Of a DNA stretch of 64,000 bases, positions 10,430-21,328 are shown piece after piece (within the stretch, counting starts at the first letter, position 1; each line of letters starts with the position of its first letter). Source of the DNA: Paramacrobiotus metropolitanus (Eukaryota > Tardigrada > Eutardigrada > Parachela > Macrobiotidae); NCBI RefSeq assembly GCF_019649055.1, contig NW_026570263.1, forward strand, positions 806,001-870,000, read 5' to 3'. Both the position numbers and the translations under genes were made by a program. The notes beneath the pieces were generated by a model that had not been told where the DNA came from, searched no databases, and worked only from the letters and a program-made list of their open reading frames with translations.

Positions 10430-11050
10430 AATTTAAAAAGATGATGGAACTTTGGATCGGTGTAAGACGGTCGTCATAGTTAGGTATGTGTTACCGGTTT
10501 ATGTGCGAAATTTCAGGAAGATGGGCCATAATGAGACGTTTGCTACACCTAAATCGGCTGATCATGAGTGCACTTAAACGTGTTGAAATTTTCGCTCTCT
10601 CATAATGATTAAACTCCGCAGCCGGAAGTTGCGCGGGCAAAAGTACTGTATTTCACGCCTGTATATTTATTTGTACGAGTCGTACTTGGATAGATGAGCA
10701 CTGGAAAACAGGGGCCGTGTTCGGCTGCAGCCAGCGCAGATATCGGTAGTCAGTATGCAGAGTTTCAGTTTCCGCAGATTAAAATGATTAAAAGCTAATT
10801 AAAATGATTATAAAAAGTTATTCACTGAACAATCACCCGAATCAATAATGTCATTCGAAATCTTAATGACGTGCACTAAAAGAACCCAAAACAACTGCGT
10901 TTCCTTGTTGGCAAGAGAAAGCAATAAAGCAATGCAAAAAATTTGGCGGTGCGCGAACGCGAAAGTTTCCGTGGATATAGCATCAAACACGTGTACCTGT
11001 TATAACCACGGGACCTTCGCGTCCGTGCAAGCTACGGAACATAATGTGCC
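10430..11050. promoter_or_regulatory. Conserved 5' flank shared by genes B and C
   Basis: Bases 10452-10550 (gatcggtgtaaga..., then caggaagatgggcc...tgagac) match 50735-50825 upstream of gene C. Bases 10920-10985 match the reverse complement of about 50455-50545 (core gcaatgcaaaaaa and gcgaaagtttccgtgg). The gene-relative order is the same in both, so the flank was duplicated together with the gene, in inverted orientation. No defined promoter element is visible. Confidence 0.5.
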
Positions 11051-11950
11051 GGGACTCTTCCCTACTACAGTCACAGTACAGTGTACGAGTACAAGTTTAC
11101 AAAATAATGAAAATATATAATACAATGCAAATGTATGTACCTAACTAAGTGTAGATTTGACATGCGTGCGACGCAGTTTCTGATGCAGCGCTGCAGCGTG
11201 GAACGCCAGTGTTCTCGGAAGCGTTGAGTGCAGACGATGACAGCTGTGGTCTTGTGCAGCCGAACGATCCTGACGAACGGTTCATGATTTAAACAGTTTA
11301 CTTACATATACAGTCTTATTTAAGTCTAATTGTCTGAAAGACTGTTCATGCAGAAACTGCGAACATAGTCCAGGAATGTACACTCACTATGCTGTACAGA
11401 AAAGACATTCGTAGTACAGAGTAGTAGTGCGTCGAGTCCGTCCAAGCTAAACGCCGACGACCAGTGGCCATGATAATAATTATAACTTGCAACTATAAGA
11501 TCATTTGAATGATGTAAAAAGATGCAGCTTGCGCGCCTGCTGAAGTTAGGACTTAGGAGTATGGTTTAAATCGCAATAAAGGCTGTATTTTTTCCGTGGA
11601 GCAGTCATAATCTCGAACTTACCTTCACAAGTACTAAAGCACAAGAAGAAGAATACGGAATCAGGAACATGAAGGCTGTACTGTGTTAACTGCAAATTTG
11701 CAACGTCTGGTTTTGTTTCTAGGACCACCAGAACGTCGTTCTCGTTCTGAGAACGAGAGTTAGTCAGTTAGGTCCTAGAAAGAAAATGTTATGAATTAGT
11801 TATGAATCGTAAGGACGCTCATTGGAGCGTGGTCAGCGCATCCCGCCCCAATCGGCGACAGCTGCCCGCAAGCTGACCGACCACGGACGGCAGCGGTGAC
11901 CGGTTGGCCGCGTCTCATTTGACCTTTTTGCCATCCCTAATTTTGACGCG
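11050..11950. other. Rest of gene B flank, no gene
   Basis: This includes the block at 11420-11680 that matches the gene A flank at 2705-2880. No coding sequence is recognised. Confidence 0.4.
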
Positions 11951-12273
11951 CTTGTATGGGATACTGTGGCAGTGTCTCATGTGCATGCCAGCTCGAAGAA
12001 AGCAGCAAGTGTAGCACAACTGGCGGAAGCATTCAAGCAAGCAAGCGCCGAACATAGGATTTTATATCGAGGATTTAGGATATCTTTTCTATCCGTTGGC
12101 AGTGGAGACGCTCGGAACCTTCGGAGTTCGGAACGCCTTTTGCCGAGCTGATTCGTTTGGTAGGCAGACAGATCCGCGCAGTCACCGGGGAACCGCGATC
12201 GACGGCTTTTTTCAGACAACCTTTAAGACTTAAGTTTAGCGGTAGTCGCAGCGGCTGTTTTGGGGGCACTTAA
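11951..12273 (+). mobile_element. Diverged RLE-type LINE tail
   Basis: Translation gives LVWDTVAVSHVHASSKKAAS, then after shifts PLAVETLGTFG and LIRLVGRQIRAVTGEPRSTA followed by FFRQPLRLKFSG to a stop at 12273. This lines up with the 8290-8570 fragment (LAWDATCVDT, LGFETLGPWG, GEPRSHEFLRQRLSLEI). It is a different, older subfamily with broken frame and no upstream enzyme domain. Confidence 0.6.
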
Positions 12274-12877
12274 CGTACGACACAGGATTCTCAATGTTTT
12301 TTCAATGTTTAAAATTTATGCTTTTAAGTAGTGTAAAGCTGCGCGCGACGCGAATTGTTACGTGTACTGGCTGATGCCTCCTATATATATACTCGTATTA
12401 GACGCAATAGACGCTTATATTAGACGCGATTCAAATGATACCATTGGCGAGTACGCAACAGGCTAGACGAGGAACGATCTGCGTAATTTATGAACACGTG
12501 CAACGAATTATTCAGTGGCAGGGTATCAGCAGAAAAGAGCAGCCAAAAAGTGGCGGAATAAGTCAGCAGTTCAACAGAAGAAAACTGCACTTGATGGTGA
12601 GACAAGCCATCACGATTAATTAACCAGTAAGGTTATAAGGCAGACACATTTCTCCGGAAAAGACAGACACAAAAACGCAGTCTCCTGGGCATCCGCCCCC
12701 GGCCGCCAAACCCTGTAAAAAAACCTGCCCCACCAATAAACAATAAGACCACAATAGGAGGAAGGCCGAAACGCCGGAACTCCGTGCAGATTAATTTCGA
12801 TTTAATTCTGATTAATTCCAAATAAATTCCGATTTAATTCCGAAAAATTCCCAAATATTTCCAGAATAATCCCCCGT
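12274..12877. other. Spinophilin 3' flank
   Basis: No separate gene is seen. The stretch probably includes the 3' UTR of the minus-strand spinophilin gene, and an AT-rich 'gattaattc' repeat-like run sits at 12790-12850. Confidence 0.4.
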
Positions 12878-15800
12878 CTAAGCGTCGGATAAGGAGGTCT
12901 TGCGCGGACTGTTGAGGTGCAGGAAGGCGGTCTTCTCCTTGTCCTTCTTGGCCAGCTGCTTATCTTTCCGCTGCCGGTTCTTCTCCTCGCGCACCATCAC
13001 GCCGCGCAACTCCCGAATCTTCTTCTTCATAAACGTCCGCTCCGCCTCACTGGCCACGCCCAGGGCCTTCAGCGCCTTCCCGTCCAGCGTCAGCAGCTTC
13101 GCCCCGTCGACGTTGTTCAAGGCGAAGCTGGCCATGTGCTGCTGCAGCTTGAAGCTGAGCATCCACTGCTGCACGTGGTGACTGGTCCAGTACACGGCGT
13201 CCGCCGCCCCGGACGGCGGTTTCTCGGGTGTCGACTGCTTGCTGCCGCTGGACGCCGAGCCCACCGAGACGGAGGAGGGCGACTGCGGCAGGATGGAGCT
13301 GGCGTCGGAGGGGGAGCGCTCGCTGCGCGATAAAGAGGCCGTGCGCGACGCCGAACGCGGGAGCGAGGCGTGCGTGGCTAAATGGAAGTTCTTCAGCGGG
13401 CTGAACTTGCCGACGGGCGTCTGGCTGTCCAGCGGCACGGCGATCGTCTCGAAGGTGTCCATGTTGTCGCCTGCAACCACGGCCATATAAAAATTTAATT
13501 TTTATTAATTTAATTTAATTTTTTTACGATCCTTGAATATTATTCATTTTATTCTTACGCATTTTATTCATTTAAATGAGGAAAATGGTAGAAATAAATT
13601 GTCTACCTTTGGCAGCCGGCGAATTCCCGCCCGATAATGGCGAGGGACGTTCCAGTGTCCCGTGGCGGTGACCGTTGCCGGCGGGCGGCGTGTGCATGGG
13701 CAGGAGGACGGGGGGTCGCGCGGGGACCGCCGGCGGCGGGAGACTGGGCCGCGGCGGCGTCTTGGCCGGCCCTGTTGGCGAGGACAGCGAGTCCTTCTCA
13801 AGGGAGTGGCGTTTGGGCGTGGGCGGCTGACGACTGGCCAGCGAGCCGCGCGCCACCAGCTCCGCTTTGCTGCGCGCCGCCGTGTTGTCCAGCAGCTGCG
13901 TGTCGCCCGGCATGTTGCGGAAGAAGGAATCCTCGCCCACACCGCTCAAGTCTGCCATTAAAAAATTCATAAAAAATGATAAAACACTGATAAAAGAATA
14001 ATTAAAAAATTATAAATTGAAAAACATAGTTAAAAACAAATCAGCGCTTCTGCAATCAGCGGAAATTTCACTAAAAATTATATGTTTTAAAAGAAAATGG
14101 TTATTTAAATAACTTTCAACGAGGAAAACGTACCGGAAGGAGCCTGTGTGAGGAAGGAATGCAGCGATCCGTCGGCGTCGTCGATTTCGTTCTCGGAGAC
14201 GGAGATGTCCAGCGACAGGTCCTGGGAGTTGTTGCGTTCCAGCAGGAACTTGGTCAGTGGCGACAGGGGATCGCCGGCGCTGTGGGCGGCGGTGGGAAGG
14301 GGGCCGTGCTCGCCCAGCTGCGACTGCAGACTGCTGATGTGCTCCTGCAGGTTGGCGATGATGCTCGTGTACTTGATGTCGCGCTGCTCCAGCTGCGACT
14401 GGAAGTCCTTGATTAACCGTTTGGCCTTGTTGTACTTGCGCTCCAGCATGGCGTAGCGCGACTGTGTTTCTATCAGCGCGGCCTATCAACATCAATAAAT
14501 TAAACTCTCTGTGATTGAATTCTGAAATTTATCCCATAAAGTTCAACGGAAAAATAGCAAAATGAGCAAAGCTAAAATTAATCCAAATACAAATACATAA
14601 ATTATACAATTTACATTTATATTAAATTTCGACTTTCGCCTCACATAAGAAATCCAAAAACAATCACAAAATGTTTTCCAAATTACTGTCTCTTTTATGA
14701 ATTTTTTGTAATTTGATTTGATGAGTTAAAAGTTGAAATTTAATTTGAGAAATTTAATTTGAAATTTAATTTAATTTAATTTTTCAACTTTTAACTCATC
14801 AAATCAAATTACAAAAAAATTCATAAAACTTTCGAAAATCGCTGTTTTAATTACATTCCGACTTTTAGGTCCCGAAATTAAGCCGACAAACTTGCAGAAA
14901 TTCCAAAACAGCTTTTCTTAGATTTATTTGATGAACATGAGGGAAAAAATCGAAAGATACTCCGGCTGACCTGCAGATCGGTGACGCTCTGCTGCGCGTT
15001 GCGCTGGTTCTCCTCGGCGGCGCGCAGCTGCTCGCGGTGCAGCTGCAGCTCGCGTTCGAGATCCTCGGAGCGGTGGGCGCGTGATTCCATCTCCTGGAGG
15101 TGCGCGCGCAGGCGGTTGACCTCGGTCTCGGCGGTGGCGCTCTTCTGCTGCGCCTCGGCCAGGCGCAGCTGCAGACTGTCCACGTCGAAGGCCACCGGCG
15201 ACAGGCCGCGGCCGTCCTGCGCCGCCGACAGACGCGCGGCGAACTCGGCCTGCTGCTGGTGCTGGCCGGGGTACACCAGGTCGTGCTCCAGGTCCGCCGA
15301 GGGCGTGTGCGGCTCGTAGTCCTCCTCGAAGACCGGCTCGTCGCCCTCGGCGGCGAAACTGTGCACCTCGTCCGCGTGCTGCTGCTGCTGCTGGTGAAAA
15401 TTGCGCAGATCCTGCCGGCGGAAAATTAACCGATTTATCCAAAATTTCCCATTTGAAGGGATGATTCAGTACTCACCGCTAAGGCCTCGGCTTCCGCCTG
15501 ACGCTCCTTGTCGCGGGCCCGCGACTGCTCGATTAGCGACGCCACCTCGCTCTGCTCGTTGGCTTTTTCCCGGCCGATGACGAAACGCACCAGGCCCTAC
15601 AAACAAAGCATTTCGTATTTCCAAAATAAATACAACCAGAACCAGAAAAAATAACCGGAAAACACAACCAGAAAAAATACGCGATAAATAGAAATGCAAT
15701 TACAAATAAATAAAATCAATACGCGATAAAAAACAACCGTCAGAATAGCTGGAAATCGTGTTTTTTGTAGGAAGCTGCATGACATAATGAAGGCAGTGCA

Positions 15801-18800
15801 CTGGTCAAAACTGTTGATACTGTATGGAAACTATAAAAATATACTCTTAACATTTTAGAACACAATATGGCTATTAGTTCGATAAAATGTTGTACGTTCA
15901 GTGGACAAGCAAATAAAATTAGAAAATACGCAAGGTATAAATACATAATTAATTTAATTTTTTAAGGAGAATGAACGGATACCTGGGTGGCGCGGAGGAC
16001 CTGGGCGGCGTAGACCTGCGTGACGCCGACGAGGCTCTTGCCGTCCACCTCGATGATCTGGTCGTTGACCTTGATCCTTCCATCCGCCTCGGCCAGGCCG
16101 CTGACGCTCTTGACGAAGATGCCCAGCTTCTCCAGTCCCGCGTCGGCGCCCACGCCCATCCCGATGATGCTCAGCCCGAGGCCGCCGCCGGGCTCCTTGA
16201 ACATCTCCACGGGGAAGACGTCCATCTTCTCGATGCGCTTCTCCAGCTCGTACTCGGCCGAGGCGGCCACCGGGTCCACGTCGGGGTTGCTGCGGTCGTA
16301 CTCGTGGCTGGAGTGCGTGCTGAACACCAGCACGCGCCCGGCGTTGAAGCGCACTTTGACGGGGCGCGGGGTGAGGTCCGTCAGCAGGTGCTCCGGGTAG
16401 TCCTCGTCCGTGTCGCGGACGGCCATCGGCGCCTCCACGAAGTAATGCCCATCCTGCCAAAATACAAATTCACTTAAGAAACCCGAAAATTAGAATATTT
16501 CTTTTTTCGATACTGTATTTTTGCAAAATTATGGCTTTTCCGTCGAATTTTTTCGTACGAATATTCCCTTAAATTTTTGTATTTACAATTTCATTTTTCT
16601 CGTTATTTCCTGGCTTGAGAAAACCTAAATTTAAACTGTAAATCTGATTTCGATTGAGAAACGTTTTCTAGATTTTAAGCGGTTTCATGTGGATTTTAAG
16701 TGATGACGATTTCAAACAAGAATAAATTAACCGCAGAGCAATCCGGTGGATATGTACCTCCAGCACGTTTAAGGGATACATGTCGAAGACGTTGCCGGGG
16801 ATCTTCTCGGCCGGCAGGAGGACCGGCGGCATCAGTAGACCGACGCCGGTGCGGCGGCCCTTGCGGCGGGGCGGCGCCGTCGGCTCCTCCTCCTCGTCCA
16901 CTTCGTCCGTGGACTCCTCGTCGGAATCCTCCTCCTCGCTGTGATTTTCTTCAATGTAATCAGGTCGGTCGTTCACTCTCCCGGACGGCTCAAAAGATAC
17001 CTGCAAACAAATTACCAATACATTCCAGTAATAAATTACCAACAAAAAAATTAATTATTTAGTGAAGGAAACTAAAATACAAAAAAATTAATAAAAAAAA
17101 AACAGTTTTTTATCAACTGATTACAAACACCATAAAACAAACGCACAGTTACGCACTTAACAATTTCATTCACTTATATCACATATTCACCACTTATATT
17201 TACATTTATATAATATTATTTCGTCACTTATATTACAATAATCGTTTTAAAAAAATAATTGATAATTCCCGAATAAATTGTGATATAAATAAGCACCTCT
17301 GTGTCGTTTGTCTCGGGCTCGGTGGTGGACTCATCAAGCTTGAAGACGACACCGTCGGTGGAACCGCGCAGGAAGATGCGCTGCTCCTCCTCCGTCATCA
17401 GCTCCATGTCCTCCTCGCTGACCGGCAGCACCTTCGGCTCCGCGGCGGCGCTGGGACGGACGGGCGACTCCTTCGAGGGCGACGCGAAGGCACTGGACAG
17501 GCCGGCCGGTTTGACGGGCAGCGGCGGCGGCGGGGACATGGAGGAGGGCAGGGGCGGCGCGGCCGGGTCGAAGTACTCGTCCTCGGCGGGATCATCTGTC
17601 ACAACGCTCTCCCGCACCTGCGTGGGCGCTTCGACAGGCTTCTCCGGTGTCGGCTCGGTGAAGCGCGAGGTGATGACGAAGCGCTCGGGGGAGGCCGTGT
17701 CCCGGCGCGGCACCGCACTGGATTCGGAGGGTTTGGAGAAGAAGGCGGCCCGACTGGAGACGACGGAATCGGCTGCGGGTTTGTGATGCACTGGTGAGTG
17801 AATGGTTTCGTCCACGTGCGAGCGCGTGGCGGCAACTGGCGTCGCCGAAGACTGATGCGCTGTAAACATTCATACATGCTTTATTTTTGATTCATTTTCG
17901 ATAGGGTATATTTTACTTATTTAAGACAGCTTTATTTATGTTTGTATTTCTTGGGTTATTTGATTGATTCTTCTTTATTTCACGTGACTTCACTTTCTCT
18001 GCTGTATTATTCTTTCATTTTTATGCTTATCCGATTACATTTTCCCGAATTTTCTTTACTGATTCGATTTATTTTTCTTTTGATTTTGAGTGCGTTTATT
18101 TTTCTTAAGTTTTCTTGATGTCAATTAGGCTTTCACTCTATTTTCATGCATTTCCATTTGTAATTCTCTCGTTTATGCAGGATCGTCAAAAAAACGGTAA
18201 AGAAAATACTCAGAAACCGAGAAACGCAGACTACAACGTACCGTTCAGGGAAGACACGACATCGTGTATTTTGGAAGCAGTGGTGGTGCGGAAAGGCGAG
18301 CCATTAACCAGCGGCTGCGGATGGGCCGTCTCTTTATCCATGGAACGCGAGGAGGGCTCCTGCCCGTCGCCGTCGCCGTCGGGGCTCTTCTTCTCGTACT
18401 CCGGCTCGCGTTTGGGCAGGAGATCGGGGCGGACGTGGTCGGGGCTGAGCTGCTGCTTGATCATCAGGCGAGATTCCGAGGAGGAGCGCTGCCGCGCATC
18501 ACCGCGCTGGAAGTCGCCGGACGCGGCGCTGCGCGAGCGCGAGGAGGCCAGCCGCAGGTCGTGCGGGGACAGACGGCCCGGCGCCGCACTGCCCATCTCC
18601 GGACTGCCCGGTTTCCCGTTCTCCCACAGCGAGGAAGGACTGGCGGCGCGCCCGCTACTGCGGCCACGCACTGCAGCCGATCCGCCTGAATCACGCGGAA
18701 CAGTGTCAACAACACAGGGAAATACTCGTAAAATGCGCCAACGTGTGCAGAGCAAACAGCGACTGATAACGCCAATCACACCGATAAGACACACTGATTA

Positions 18801-19420
18801 CGCACTGTTTATGGCATTTTGATAAGAGTGAATGACTCACCCCCGGTGACTTTGCTGGCCTCTTCCTTGCGCAGGAAGAACTCCTTGGCGTGCTGGAAGC
18901 GCAGGACATGATCCTCCACCCCGGTGTGCAGCCCGGCGGCCGCCACGGGGAAGGAGCGGCGGCGGTCCTCCTTGCGCGGCGCCTCCGCCGCCGCGGCGTG
19001 CCCGTTGTGGTGGGGAGTGGGGAGGCTGGCGCGTTCGGGGGGCGCGGCGCTGCGGGTCAGATTCTCCTGGGCCATGCGCACCAGCTGGCTCTTCTTGACG
19101 GGGGACGCGCCGGTGTCGTGCGGGTCGTCGACGCTGCTGCGGCTGCTGGAGATGGAGGCCGTGCCGCTCTTACTGGGCAGCGCGGGGTGGTGGTGCTGCT
19201 GTTGGGCCAGGAAGATGCTGGCCATCTTGGGCACGGAGTCGCGCGTGGGCTTCTTGGGGAGGGCCGGCGCGGCGGGCCAGGCGGGGGCGGCGGCGCTGGA
19301 GACGGCGGCGCTCATGGCAGAGGGGGGCTTGGTCGAGGGGGGCTCGAAGCTGGAGCGGAGGGCCGCCAGACGGTTGCTAGTGCTGCTGACGACGACGGGA
19401 CTCTCCGTGCTCATACTCAT
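12878..19420 (-). CDS. Spn: Spinophilin/neurabin scaffold
   Basis: Ten coding exons: 19420-18841, 18685-18242, 17859-17297, 17000-16758, 16453-15983, 15596-15477, 15411-14971, 14482-14134, 13951-13607 and 13470-12878. Together they make 4149 nt or 1382 aa. The disordered Ser/Pro-rich N-terminal half probably includes actin-binding segments. The PP1-docking motif KVRF is at 643-646, followed by [14 protein letters not shown] and [18 protein letters not shown], a neurabin hallmark. The PDZ domain (about 660-790) carries [20 protein letters not shown] and [19 protein letters not shown] long coiled coil spans about 800-1060 and a SAM domain about 1276-1342 ([17 protein letters not shown]). Known family members target protein phosphatase 1 and F-actin at synapses and junctions. 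A C-terminal SAM is typical of neurabin-I and several invertebrate orthologues. An acidic stretch ([15 protein letters not shown]) precedes the PP1 site. The gene is intact and divergent from PA2G4. Confidence 0.93.
14694..14827. repeat. Near-perfect inverted repeat in Spn intron
   Basis: A roughly 45-base left arm (tttatgaattttttgtaatttg, continuing through gatgagttaaaagttgaaa, from 14694) is mirrored by 14781-14827, with about 40 bases of 'aatttaattt' repeats between. There is one A/T-length difference. It lies in the intron between exons 14971 and 14482. Confidence 0.8.
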
Positions 19421-19448
19421 CCCACCAGGACAGTCATGCGACAACCAC
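19417..19448 (-). promoter_or_regulatory. Short uORF overlapping the Spn start
   Basis: If the acceptor 'ggcag' at 19449 is used, the exon begins at 19448. It then holds an ATG at 19437 whose six-codon frame stops at TGA 19419-19417. That stop overlaps the main ATG (19420-19418) as ATGA, the geometry associated with termination-reinitiation. The choice of 19420 as the start rests on it being the first ATG of the long frame. Confidence 0.45.
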
Positions 19449-20280
19449 CTGCCAACGCCAACACCACACCTGTCAGTTATACGGTTTTTTTACTTTCCCG
19501 CTTCATTGTCAGTACACACATTATTACATCAACTTCGATTTAATTCAGACAGAACCACGTTGTTTTTACCTTTATTTAACGTCAGCTGTAACCAAAACCG
19601 AAAGCCTTCAAATTTAAGAACGACCCAAAATTATTTATTTACCTGATTAAAAATTCAATATTTCTTCTTTCTGAAACATTCCACCGAAACATCAAAAACT
19701 ATGAAAAATCAAAATTGTTTATTTCTGAAACATTACATGATTACACAGGAAAATTAAAATTAAACATTTTTACTTTCTCGAAAATTATTCGGTATTTTTT
19801 TTCTGGAAAAATCCACAGAAAAATGGGAAAAATTTACAATTTCGAAGCACTGGATATTTCGACTTCAGCCTGCAGACAAGCACGAAAAAATATCGAACAA
19901 AATTCCAGAAACTTTAACTGGAGCGACAGGAATAAAAATAAGAATTTGTAACCGCGACGTTAAAAAACGAGGACCTGGCCAAATCGGCGTTCAACAAAGG
20001 AAGACAAAGATCTTATCAGAACAAGACGCGCATGTTGTGATTACACTTGAAACAGTAATTCTCAACCACCGCGCAACACTGTGATGGCAAAAGTTCAGCG
20101 GCCCCTTGAGCAGCGCAATCGCAGTGGCAACAGTAATAAGAGAGCAACGCGAGCAGGGCATGTAAACAACGAGCGCGAAAGCAGCCAGCGTCGCGCGTCT
20201 AATTAGCTGCTTCTGCAGCATGTAATCAGTAATACGGTTCAACATGGCAGAAAATTAATGATACCTTCACACACACTCAC

Positions 20281-20560
20281 CCCCGTCATTCATCAACGGA
20301 AACGCCGTCAAACACGGATGCTGGCAGATTATCAGGGAGAGAGGAGACAAATGATTCCTGCAAAGACTGACGCTACAAATCGCGGTCAAACCACAGCAGG
20401 CCAGCGTGCAGATCAAAACTAAACGGCTTGTTTACATTTGGCCCACCTACACGATCGATCAATTTCGTCAATCGTCGACTCCTACGCCAAATGTAACAGG
20501 TAGAGAGAACGGGTAACGGTCCACTGACGTTGGCTGACGGACGGAGATTCCTCACCGAAA
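20281..20560 (-). other. Probable Spn 5' non-coding exon
   Basis: On the minus strand, 'gacgggg|gtgagtgtgtg' at 20281/20280 is a strong donor that pairs well with the acceptor before 19448. The exon's 5' edge is not determined. It would make a leader intron of about 830 bases. Confidence 0.35.
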
Positions 20561-21328
20561 ACTGAAAAACTTGAACAACGATAGCTGGCAGACGTTACAA
20601 GGATGGACGCATGATAATTCGTAATCCAGAGAATGATTGCGAGGATGAGCGACACGAAGTAATTAGTTTTTTCGCAGACCTGACAACCGAGATTGGCCTA
20701 CATCGCGCACTTGTTTTGCTGGCAATAATTTGTAGTGAGCGCTGCAGAGTGCAGACGACGCTTGCAAGACCTTGCGGACACTTGTTCACGTCGATACAGA
20801 TCGAGAACTGGGCCAACGCGCCACTAGCGTCACGAAGACATCACCAGTTGCTTACGCCGATCGCTTCATATTTCTCGTCACTTGGGCTTTTCAAACACCA
20901 CCGCGATTGATCCAATTATTCTTTTCAATTTTTCTATTCAGATTTGCAATATTTATTTGTTGTACAAAACGCTGTTTGATCAGTAAAAGCAGAATAGTAA
21001 ACCGCCGTAAACGGAAACCCAACATTTTACTCGTTACATTTCATTTGCGCGTGAATACCTCGCTACGTTACGCCTGCCTGCCTGCATTAACTGCCTTTGG
21101 TAATGGAAGCGTGACTGATGAATTCCAGCGCCTGCGTGGAAATGGAACCGAGCACATCTGTCTGCTCGAAAATTTTGACGCTGCTTTGCGGTTGTGAAAT
21201 TAGGTACGGAGTGCTGCAGTTTTCGAGATTTCCTCTCTTTTCTTGTTGTACTCATTTTTTTCCTGGATTCTATCACTTTTCATCCCGCGCACCCGTAAAT
21301 TTAGGTATTTATTGTCACCCTCTTGAAA
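20560..21328. promoter_or_regulatory. Divergent promoter region, Spn and PA2G4
   Basis: About 0.8 kb between the probable Spn leader and the PA2G4 ATG. No protein-like frame is seen. Divergent transcription on either side makes a shared promoter likely, but no motif is decisive. Confidence 0.35.
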
